A stretch of 45,196 bases of DNA from Actinomycetes bacterium (GTDB lineage Bacteria > Actinomycetota > Actinomycetes > Actinomycetales > Microbacteriaceae): positions 1 to 45,196 of the forward strand of contig JAUHYM010000004.1 of assembly GCA_030426515.1 (NCBI GenBank), in the 5' to 3' direction. The notes beneath the pieces are model-generated. The model was not told the DNA's origin. It ran no database searches and saw only the letters and a list, made by a program, of their open reading frames with translations. This document shows, in pieces, positions 31,273 through 37,998 of this stretch; positions within the stretch are counted from its first letter, which is position 1; every line of letters starts with the position of its first letter. A program made the translations under genes and the position numbers.

Positions 31273-33230
31273 CAGCCCGGCTCCCGCCGGAAGCGCCGCT
31301 CGACCCGCACCGGACCGAGCCGGTAGATCGCGGCGCGGCGACGCGCGGCCCGCCCGCGGTCGCCCGGCAGCACGGCGGCGCGCACCATCGCTCCCGCCCA
31401 GGCGGCGAGCCGGGCCGATTGCCACCCGATCGCGCCGAAGTGCTTGCGCAGATACCGCTCCTGCGACGCGAAGAAGTGCGCCTCGCGTCGCCGCGGATCG
31501 GTGCTTGTGCCCGCGCCCTGGTGGAACGCGTGCGCCGTGGTCACCTCCGCGTGCCGCCAGCCGAGGCGGTGCGCGCGGTACGCCCAGTCGGTCTCCTCGG
31601 CATAGAGGAAGAACCGCTCGTCGAACCCGCCCACCTGCGCGAGCGCCTCGGCGCGCAGCAGCAGCACCGAGCCGATCACGAACCGGCCGCCGCTCTGCAG
31701 GCGCCCCAGGCCCACCGCTTCGCGCCAGCTGTTGCGCGGCGAGGGGAAGGGCCACACCACCCGCGCGGCCGTGCCCGCGTCATCCACCTGCGCCGGCCCG
31801 ACGCTGGCCAGCCGCGGGTTCGCGCGCAGCGCGGTGTGCAGCCGCGCGATGTCGTCGGGCGAGATCCGCGCATCCGGGTTCAGCAGCAGCAGGTCGGCGT
31901 CGGGGGAGAGACGGTCGCGCAGCGCCACGTTCACCGCCGCGCCGAACCCGAGGTTCCCGCCAGGGTCGATGTACCGCACCCCGAGCTCGTCGCACAGCGC
32001 GGCGATCGCCGGCATCGACGAGTTGTCGACGACGGTCACCGGCATCCCGGCGACCGGTTCGAGCGCGGCCCGCAGCAGCTCGGGCGACCCGTAGGCGACG
32101 ACCGCGATCTCCAGCGCCGGGTCCGGGCGCTCGGATGCCGCATGCCGCACCGCCCCGTACAGGTCGAGGTACGCGTCGGCGACGGCATCCCACGAGCATT
32201 CCGCCGCCCGCTCGCGGCCGCGCGCGACCAGCTCCTCACGCCGCGCTCCCGCCGCGTCGACCAGCGCGGTCGCGAGCGCGTCCGCGTCGCCGTGCGGCAC
32301 CACCAGGCCCGCTCCGCCGACGACATCCGGCAGCGCTCCGGCATCGCTCGAGACGACGGGCGTGCCCTCGGCCATCGCCTCGACGGCGACCCGTCCGAAC
32401 TGCTCCGTCCAGCGCGCGGTCGGAATCGAGGGCACGGCGAGCACGTCCACCGACCGGTAGAACCCCGCGATCTGCTCCGGCGGCACCTGACCCACCCGCT
32501 CGACGCGGTCGGCGACACCCAGCTCCGCCGCGCGGGAGGCGATGTCGCCATCCGCGGGCCCGCCCCCGGCGAACCGTGCCCGCAGCCGCGGCTCGCGCGC
32601 CAGGGCATCGAGCAGGGTGAAGAGGCCCTTCTCGGGCACGAGCCGGCCGACGAACCCGACGGTGATCTCGCTCTCCACCGGCGGCGCCTGGCGCGTCGTG
32701 TCGGGCGCGGGGTCGCTGCGTTCGACGCCCAGCGGAATCACCCGCGCACGCCCGGCGAACCCCTTGCGCTCGACGATGCGCGCCGCCTCGGTGTTGCACG
32801 CCGAGACCCCCGACGCGGCCCGCAGCGCCCACCGCTCGAGCCACCGGAACGGCACGGGATAGCGCTTGTCGAGGTTCTGGGCGGTGTAGAGCACCAGCGG
32901 GTCGCGTCGACGGCGCAGCGCCCGCAGTGCGAGCACCTCCGCGGTGGCCAGCGCGAACGGCTCTTCGTGCACGTCGACGACATCCCACCGCTCGCCCAAG
33001 GCGTGCCAGAGCGGCCGCGGGTCGTACAGGAACAGCGCGGGATGCCGGCCCCACGTGCGCACCGGCACCGTGTCGGCCTCGTCGCCCGCAGCGAGGGTGA
33101 CCTCGGCACCCCCGGCGTGCCAGGACCGCGCAGCCAGCAGGGTCACCTCGGCGCCGCGCGCCCGCAGTGCCCGCTCGCGGCCTCGCCACGCCGACACCGT
33201 CGCGCTGTGCGAGATCCGCAGTACGCGCAC
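31272..33230 (-). CDS. Bifunctional glycosyltransferase, GT4-GT2 fusion
   Basis: A 652-residue protein with two catalytic domains. Residues about 1-385 form a GT4 unit: VRVLRISHSATVSAWRGRER, TVGFVGRLVPEKGLFTLLDA, and WTEQFGRVAVEAMAEGTPVV as donor site. Residues about 390-650 form a GT2 unit of rhamnosyltransferase type: VTVVDNSS, LGFGAAVNVAL, LLLLNPDARIS as DxD-equivalent, and GGFDERFFLYAEETDWAYR as catalytic-base region. Two successive sugar transfers by one polypeptide are likely. The start is a GTG at 33230 with GGGAGGGG immediately upstream. It is the first gene of the minus-strand operon and diverges from the phosphatase gene. Confidence 0.9.
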   Translation of the reverse strand: MRVLRISHSATVSAWRGRERALRARGAEVTLLAARSWHAGGAEVTLAAGDEADTVPVRTWGRHPALFLYDPRPLWHALGERWDVVDVHEEPFALATAEVLALRALRRRRDPLVLYTAQNLDKRYPVPFRWLERWALRAASGVSACNTEAARIVERKGFAGRARVIPLGVERSDPAPDTTRQAPPVESEITVGFVGRLVPEKGLFTLLDALAREPRLRARFAGGGPADGDIASRAAELGVADRVERVGQVPPEQIAGFYRSVDVLAVPSIPTARWTEQFGRVAVEAMAEGTPVVSSDAGALPDVVGGAGLVVPHGDADALATALVDAAGARREELVARGRERAAECSWDAVADAYLDLYGAVRHAASERPDPALEIAVVAYGSPELLRAALEPVAGMPVTVVDNSSMPAIAALCDELGVRYIDPGGNLGFGAAVNVALRDRLSPDADLLLLNPDARISPDDIARLHTALRANPRLASVGPAQVDDAGTAARVVWPFPSPRNSWREAVGLGRLQSGGRFVIGSVLLLRAEALAQVGGFDERFFLYAEETDWAYRAHRLGWRHAEVTTAHAFHQGAGTSTDPRRREAHFFASQERYLRKHFGAIGWQSARLAAWAGAMVRAAVLPGDRGRAARRRAAIYRLGPVRVERRFRREPG

Positions 33231-33309
33231 ATCCCCTCCCGGCTATGCTCCCCAGGTAACGATAGCCGCCGGGGGTTGCGGCAGTGATGTCGGATGCCGG
33301 GGGTGAGGG
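33231..33309. promoter_or_regulatory. Divergent promoter region between fusion GT and phosphatase genes
   Basis: 79 bases separate the two starts. On the plus strand TATGCT near 33244-33249 resembles a -10 box, and GGGGGTGAGGG directly before the ATG at 33310 supplies a ribosome binding site. The minus strand carries GGGAGGGG before its GTG. Both operons probably start here. Confidence 0.4.
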
Positions 33310-33954
33310 ATGGCCGAGCAGTTCACCGTCCTCACCGTGTGCACCGGCAACATCCACCGGTCGGCTCTCGCCGACGCCCTGCTTCGTCAGTGGGCCGCGT
33401 GGTACCTGCCCGCCGAGGTGGCAGCCCAGGTCCACGTGCACAGCGCGGGGTTCGCGGCCCCGGTCGGCGCCCCGATGGGGGAGGATGCCCGTCACATCGC
33501 CGCGCAGCTGGGCGGGGACGGCTCGGGGCACACCGCGACCCAGATCACCGATGCGCTCATCCGCGACGCCGACCTCGTCGTCACCGCCTCGTGCCGCCAG
33601 CGCGACGAAGCACTCAGCCGGGTGCCGGCCGCCCTGCGGCGCACCTTCACGATGCGCGAGGCGGGCCGCGCCGCGGCATCCCTTCCCGCGCGTCCCCGCC
33701 CACAGACGGTGGCCGATCTGCGGCACACCGTGCATCTGCTCGCCGATCACCGCAGCGCCGCGCCGGGCGAGGACGACGTGATCGACCCGCAGGGGCACGG
33801 GCGCGACGCCTACCTGCAGATGATCGGCGAAGAGGTGCCGGCGCTCGCGCACCTCGGGCGTGCGCTGTTCGGCATGTCGGAGCCCGATGTGCTCGCGTAC
33901 GCGCAGGCCGCCGCGACCCCCGAGACTCTCCTGCCCGCGGCGGAGCCCGCGTGA
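33310..33954 (+). CDS. Low-molecular-weight protein-tyrosine phosphatase (Wzb-like)
   Basis: A 214-residue protein, longer than the usual 150-160 residues of the family. The P-loop is CTGNIHRS (11-18) with nucleophile C11 and R17. The usual second cysteine of C-x-G-N-I-C-R-S is replaced by H16. The general-acid D159 lies in DVIDPQGHGRDAY (compare D-P-W/Y in classical enzymes). It probably dephosphorylates the tyrosine tail of the BY-kinase at 14299, although the two genes are 17 kb apart. It is followed with a 4-base overlap by a GT4 gene. The extra length lies around residues 120-150 and at the C-terminus. Confidence 0.87.
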   Translation: MAEQFTVLTVCTGNIHRSALADALLRQWAAWYLPAEVAAQVHVHSAGFAAPVGAPMGEDARHIAAQLGGDGSGHTATQITDALIRDADLVVTASCRQRDEALSRVPAALRRTFTMREAGRAAASLPARPRPQTVADLRHTVHLLADHRSAAPGEDDVIDPQGHGRDAYLQMIGEEVPALAHLGRALFGMSEPDVLAYAQAAATPETLLPAAEPA

Positions 33955-35126
33955 GCGCAGCCGCGGCAGGCCCCGCCCCGACGCTGCGCGTGCTCCACCT
34001 CGATCACACGTCCGTGACCGGCGGCGCCGAGTTCGCGCTGGCCCGGATGCTGCGGGCACAGCCCGCGTGGCGTCCGCTGCTCCTGCTGCCCCCCGACCAG
34101 CGCGGCGGCGTCTACGCGCCGCTCGAGGGACGCATCCCGATTCGCACGTCCGGTGTCGCGCAGCCCGCCGGGGTGAGCGCCGCCGGAGTCCTGGGCGTCG
34201 CCGCCGCGGCAGCCGGGCTGGTCGCGCAGGCTGTCGCCACGCGGCTGCATCCGGCGTTCCGCACCGCTGATGTGATCGACGCCAACACCGCCCGCGCGGC
34301 CGCCTACGGCGCGCTCGCGGCGGTCACCTCGCGCACCCCGTTCGTGGTGCACCTGCGCGACACCGTCGATGCGCACAGTCTCGGCCGCGTCGGATCCGAG
34401 ATGATGACGCGGGTCGTGCTCCCGCGGGCCGACGGGGTGATCGCGAACTCGCAGGCCACGCTCGCCACCGCCGCACCCTTTCTGCGTGACAGCGCACACA
34501 CGGCCGTGATCCCCAGTGCCGCGGGACTGCGCCGCGCCGTGCGCGCCGAGCGGGCGCCGGGCCCCCTGCGCATCGGGATGCTGGCCCGCATCGACCCGTG
34601 GAAGGGGCAGGACCTGCTGCTCGATGCCTTCGCCGACGCGTTCGGCGACACCGACGCCACCCTCGAGCTCGCCGGCGGCGCTCCATTCGGGCACGAGGGG
34701 TTCGCGGCCGACCTGCGCCGCCGTGCCCGCGACCTCGGCGTGGACGGCCGGGTGTTCCTCCCCGGGCACGTCGACGACGTGGCCGGCACGCTCGCCCGCT
34801 GGGATGTCGCGGTGCAGTACTCGCGCCGGCCCGAGCCGCTGGGGCAGAACGTGCTCCAGTACCTCGCGTCGGGGTGCGTCGCGGTCGTCGCCGACGAGGG
34901 CGGTCCCACCGAGTGGGTGACCGACGGCGAGAACGGTCTGCGGGTGCCGCCACGGGATGCCGGTGCGCTCGCCGCGGCCCTGCGTCGCGTCGCCGACGAC
35001 CCGCCCCTGCGCGACCGGCTCGCCGCCGCCGCGCCGCGCACCGCAGGACTGTTGGACGACGCGGAGGTCGCCGCCGCGCACGCCCGGTTCTACGCCGACG
35101 TCCACGCGGCGGCCGGCCGCGCCTGA
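33951..35126 (+). CDS. GT4 family glycosyltransferase
   Basis: About 391 residues from a GTG overlapping the phosphatase stop (GTGA). LRVLHLDHTSVTGGAEFALA opens the N-domain, FVVHLRDTVD follows, IGMLARIDPWKGQDLLLDAF starts the donor domain, and EPLGQNVLQYLASGCVAVVA is the donor-site region. In it E-P-L-G-x-x-x-L-x-Y-x-A-S-G replaces the more common E-G-F-G form. It probably adds a sugar to the repeat unit. Co-translation with the phosphatase suggests coordinated control of assembly. Confidence 0.88.
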   Translation: MSAAAAGPAPTLRVLHLDHTSVTGGAEFALARMLRAQPAWRPLLLLPPDQRGGVYAPLEGRIPIRTSGVAQPAGVSAAGVLGVAAAAAGLVAQAVATRLHPAFRTADVIDANTARAAAYGALAAVTSRTPFVVHLRDTVDAHSLGRVGSEMMTRVVLPRADGVIANSQATLATAAPFLRDSAHTAVIPSAAGLRRAVRAERAPGPLRIGMLARIDPWKGQDLLLDAFADAFGDTDATLELAGGAPFGHEGFAADLRRRARDLGVDGRVFLPGHVDDVAGTLARWDVAVQYSRRPEPLGQNVLQYLASGCVAVVADEGGPTEWVTDGENGLRVPPRDAGALAAALRRVADDPPLRDRLAAAAPRTAGLLDDAEVAAAHARFYADVHAAAGRA

Positions 35127-35137
35127 GAGCCCCGCCG

Positions 35138-35143
35138 TAGGAT
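35138..35143 (+). promoter_or_regulatory. -10 box for MauE-thioredoxin gene
   Basis: TAGGAT lies 6 nt before the ATG at 35150, leaderless-type spacing. Confidence 0.5.
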
Positions 35144-35149
35144 CGGATC

Positions 35150-36208
35150 ATGATCAGCGCGCTCGCCGTCATCCTGCCGCTCGTGCTCGGCGCGGTGTTC
35201 GTCGCGAGCGGCATCGCCAAGCTGGTCCGCCCCGATGACCTGACGGGCTGGGCCGAACTCGGCGTGCCCCGTGCCCTGCGCCGCGCCTGGCTGCTGCGGG
35301 TGCACCCCTGGGCCGAGATCGCCCTCGGGGTCGCGCTCGCCGTGCTCGGCGGGCTGCTGGGCGTCGCGGCCGCCGTCGTCGCTGCGGCGATCCTGGCGGT
35401 CTACCTCGTCATGGTCGTGCGGCTCGTCCGCCGCCCCGACGACGCCTCGTGCGCGTGCTTCGGCGCGCGCAAGACGGTGACCGCGGTCACGGTCGTCCGC
35501 AATGCCTGGCTGCTCGCACTCGCGGTCGGTGCGGTCGCCGCAATCGGCGTGACCCCGCTGTGGGGCGGAGCGATCGCGGCGGCCGCGGGACAGGCCGCGT
35601 GGGTGGCCGGACTGGTGATCGCGGCGGTGACGGTCGGCGTGATCCTCTGGCCCGAGTCGTCGTCGCGCGATGAGCGCCATGCGGGCTCGTCGTCGGCGGG
35701 CACGCCTTCTGGTCTCGCCGAAGGGGAGTCGGCGACCGTCGACGGCTCGGTGGCCGAGCTCGACTACGTGCGCGTGCGCACCCCCTCCGTCCCCGTGGTC
35801 CTTGCCGATGGCGCGACGGTGAACCTTCGCCAACTCGCGATGCAGAAGCCCCTCCTGCTGCTCGCCGTGACTCACACATGCGGGTCGTGCCAGCCGGTGA
35901 TCGACAAGGTCGCCGAGTACCGGAATCGGCTGCCCGAACTGGATCTTCGGCTGCTGCTCACCTTCCCCCCGGAGGTCTCTCCGCTCACCGAGACCGGACC
36001 GCAGGGGTCGCTGCATGATGTGCACGACTACGTCCGCGGCTCGATCGCCGACTGGGCCACCCCCACAGCAGTGCTCTTCGGCGCCGACGGGATGCTGGCG
36101 GGAGGACCCGAGTCGGGGGCCGAGGCGATCGAGGCGTTCATCGACGACATCCGCGCCTCGCTCGACGAGGCGATCGCGCAGGTCCCCGCGACCGAGAAGA
36201 CGACCTGA
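35150..36208 (+). CDS. MauE/DoxX-like membrane protein with thioredoxin-like domain
   Basis: A 352-residue protein. The N-terminal half has about five transmembrane segments (residues 3-20, 55-93 as two, 116-135, 145-166) and a CAC pair (C101, C103) in DASCACFG, as in MauE-type membrane proteins related to vitamin K epoxide reductase. After a Ser/Gly linker (170-200) comes a soluble domain with THTCGSCQPVIDK (C244, C247), a CxxC thioredoxin-like active site. The two parts could relay reducing equivalents across the membrane for disulfide handling or cytochrome maturation outside. It precedes two Cys-paired lipoproteins, which may be its clients. Function is inferred from domains only. Confidence 0.75.
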   Translation: MISALAVILPLVLGAVFVASGIAKLVRPDDLTGWAELGVPRALRRAWLLRVHPWAEIALGVALAVLGGLLGVAAAVVAAAILAVYLVMVVRLVRRPDDASCACFGARKTVTAVTVVRNAWLLALAVGAVAAIGVTPLWGGAIAAAAGQAAWVAGLVIAAVTVGVILWPESSSRDERHAGSSSAGTPSGLAEGESATVDGSVAELDYVRVRTPSVPVVLADGATVNLRQLAMQKPLLLLAVTHTCGSCQPVIDKVAEYRNRLPELDLRLLLTFPPEVSPLTETGPQGSLHDVHDYVRGSIADWATPTAVLFGADGMLAGGPESGAEAIEAFIDDIRASLDEAIAQVPATEKTT

Positions 36209-36272
36209 GGGCGTTACCGCATCGCAATCGGATGCTCCGGTGATGCTCAGGCGAAGGCGACATGATTCGAGA

Positions 36273-36986
36273 ATGAACAGTCGCATCCTTCGCGCCCTGA
36301 CCGGTCTCGCCCTCGCCCCGCTGGTGATCGCGGGATGCGCCACCGGAAGCGGGACCGCATCGGACCCGGCCGCCGAGCCGCCCGCGCCGCAGCTCGCCGC
36401 CGCGTGGCTGGACGAGGGTCGCATGGTCGGGATCGTCACGTGGGGCAGCAGCAGCTGCGTGCCGATGGCCGAGGACATCTCGTACGAAACCGGAGCGCTG
36501 ACCGTCGAGCTCGTCGACCCCGAGGATCAGCCCTGCACGGCCGACTATGCACCTCGGACAACGCTCGTCGGCGTCGAGGGCGGCTTCGACCCGTCCGCGG
36601 ATCTCGACATCACGGTGACCGGCGTCTATGCCGGCTCGACGAAGCTCTCCGCGGCCGCGGGTACCGCGCCCGACGACGGCGCGAGCGCGGGCATGACGGA
36701 CTATCAGCCGAGCGCCGGGTGGTACGCGTCGGACGGATTCTCGCTGCTGACGTGGGGAAGCTCGACATGCGCTCCCGAGCTGGAGGCGGCGGAGGCCACC
36801 GCCGCGACCGAGGTCACCGTCACGTTCGTGACACCGCCCGCCGACCGCGCCTGCACGATGGACATGGCACCGCGGGTGCTCACCGTCTCGCTCGACGCGT
36901 CCTCGCTCGACGACGGCCAGGTCCAAGCCATCCTCAACGGTGACGAGTATCGCGGGGTGCGGGTGCCGATCGTCGGCAGCCGCTGA
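36273..36986 (+). CDS. Lipoprotein with two repeated Cys-pair modules (paralog 1)
   Basis: About 237 residues from the ATG at 36273. The signal peptide ends in LVIAGC, a lipobox, so the mature protein would be lipid-anchored at the outer face of the membrane. Two related modules follow. Each begins near a W-x(5-7)-G segment, carries GSS[ST]C-x-P and, about 35 residues later, CT-x-D-[YM]-APR. The paired cysteines probably form one disulfide per module. A related gene lies 138 bases downstream. Function is unknown. Substrate-binding or matrix roles are both possible, and no catalytic motif is visible. Confidence 0.75.
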   Translation: MNSRILRALTGLALAPLVIAGCATGSGTASDPAAEPPAPQLAAAWLDEGRMVGIVTWGSSSCVPMAEDISYETGALTVELVDPEDQPCTADYAPRTTLVGVEGGFDPSADLDITVTGVYAGSTKLSAAAGTAPDDGASAGMTDYQPSAGWYASDGFSLLTWGSSTCAPELEAAEATAATEVTVTFVTPPADRACTMDMAPRVLTVSLDASSLDDGQVQAILNGDEYRGVRVPIVGSR

Positions 36987-37036
36987 TCGGGCTCTATCGC
37001 TGCACGCGGCCCTGCGTCCCGTTGCCCTGTGGTCCC

Positions 37037-37082
37037 GCACGTTTCGTGCCGCGCTGACCCTGCGCGCCGCGTCGGCGCGGCG
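37037..37082 (+). terminator. Tandem short hairpins between the two lipoprotein genes
   Basis: GCACG-TTT-CGTGC (37037-37049) and CGCCGCG-TCGG-CGCGGCG (37065-37082) are perfect stems of 5 and 7 bp, the second with a stable UCGG-type loop. They could end the upstream transcript or insulate the second gene. No U-tract follows. Confidence 0.35.
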
Positions 37083-37124
37083 GCATCCGTCATGCTGGGA
37101 GGAGGGACGACGAACGGAGCCGAC

Positions 37125-37886
37125 GTGACGCGCAGAATCGCCTCGTGGGGAGCTGGTGCCGCGGCGCTCACGCTGACCGCCGCTCTCGCCGGCTGCGCCA
37201 CCGGGACCTCGGTCGACCCCGGGTCCAACGGGCAGGAGGTGCCCGACGGGGGCAACGAGCAGCAGATCCTCGTCGATGCCGCCTGGCTGGAATCGGGGCG
37301 GTCGATCGGTCTCATCACCGAGGGCAGCTCGTCGTGCGTTCCCACCACTGACGAGGTGACGGTCACCGACGCCGGTGCGCTCGCCGTCGTCCTCGCCGAT
37401 CCCGCCGAGGACGAGCCGTGCACGCGCGACATGGCGCCACGCATCACCCTCGTCGCGGTGCCGGACGGCGTCGACCCGCAGGACGACCTCACCATCGACG
37501 TGTCCGGGCCGGGCTATGAGGGCGCCGTGACGATCAACGGGGTGCCGGGGCTCTCGCCCGACGACGCCGACGAGACCCAGCTACCGCCCACCGCCGGCTG
37601 GACCCAGCAGGACGGGCAGTTCATCATCCTCAGCTACGGCAGCTCCACCTGCGAGCCCGTGTTCGAGGGGGCCGAGACCACCGCCGAATCCGAGATCACG
37701 GTCACGTTCGCCGATCTGGACGAGACCACCCCCTGCACCGCGGATCTCGCACCGCGGACCACCCTGGCCTTCGCCGACGGGCATCGCGACCAGCCCGACG
37801 TCGACCTGGTGCTCACCGGCGGCGGCTTCGACGACGTCACGCTGAAGATCTACGGGGCGAACTGGAGCCCGATCCCGCCGGGCTGA
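37125..37886 (+). CDS. Lipoprotein with two repeated Cys-pair modules (paralog 2)
   Basis: About 253 residues from a GTG at 37125; an ATG at 37092 is an alternative. The signal peptide ends in ALAGC (lipobox), giving a lipid-anchored surface protein. Two modules match those of the gene at 36273: GSSSCVP with CTRDMAPR, then GSSTCEP with CTADLAPR. The pair clearly arose by gene duplication on top of an internal duplication. No enzyme motif is visible. It lies 112 bases before clpC in the same direction but probably forms a separate unit with the first lipoprotein gene. Confidence 0.75.
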   Translation: MTRRIASWGAGAAALTLTAALAGCATGTSVDPGSNGQEVPDGGNEQQILVDAAWLESGRSIGLITEGSSSCVPTTDEVTVTDAGALAVVLADPAEDEPCTRDMAPRITLVAVPDGVDPQDDLTIDVSGPGYEGAVTINGVPGLSPDDADETQLPPTAGWTQQDGQFIILSYGSSTCEPVFEGAETTAESEITVTFADLDETTPCTADLAPRTTLAFADGHRDQPDVDLVLTGGGFDDVTLKIYGANWSPIPPG

Positions 37887-37892
37887 GCCTGT

Positions 37893-37915
37893 ATGCCCCT
37901 GGCGAACACGGGCAT
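37893..37915 (+). terminator. Small hairpin after the second lipoprotein gene
   Basis: ATGCCC and GGGCAT form a 6-bp inverted repeat with an 11-nt loop just after the stop at 37886, followed by TCC. It is a weak terminator candidate. Confidence 0.3.
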
Positions 37916-37934
37916 TCCTCGCTCTCCCGCTGGT

Positions 37935-37992
37935 TACTCTCGATGGCAAGGCGCCCCAGAAGCGCCCCGTTTTCGGCTTTGCGCCTGAGGAG
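37935..37992 (+). promoter_or_regulatory. clpC promoter, structured leader and ribosome binding site
   Basis: TACTCT (37935-37940), preceded by GGT, is a -10 candidate. The leader of about 50 nt contains a direct repeat (GCGCCCC twice, four bases apart) and AGGCGC (37949-37954) that can pair with GCGCCT (37981-37986) directly before GAGGAG (37987-37992). The Shine-Dalgarno sequence lies 6 nt before the ATG at 37999. Confidence 0.45.
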
Positions 37993-37998
37993 TGAACG

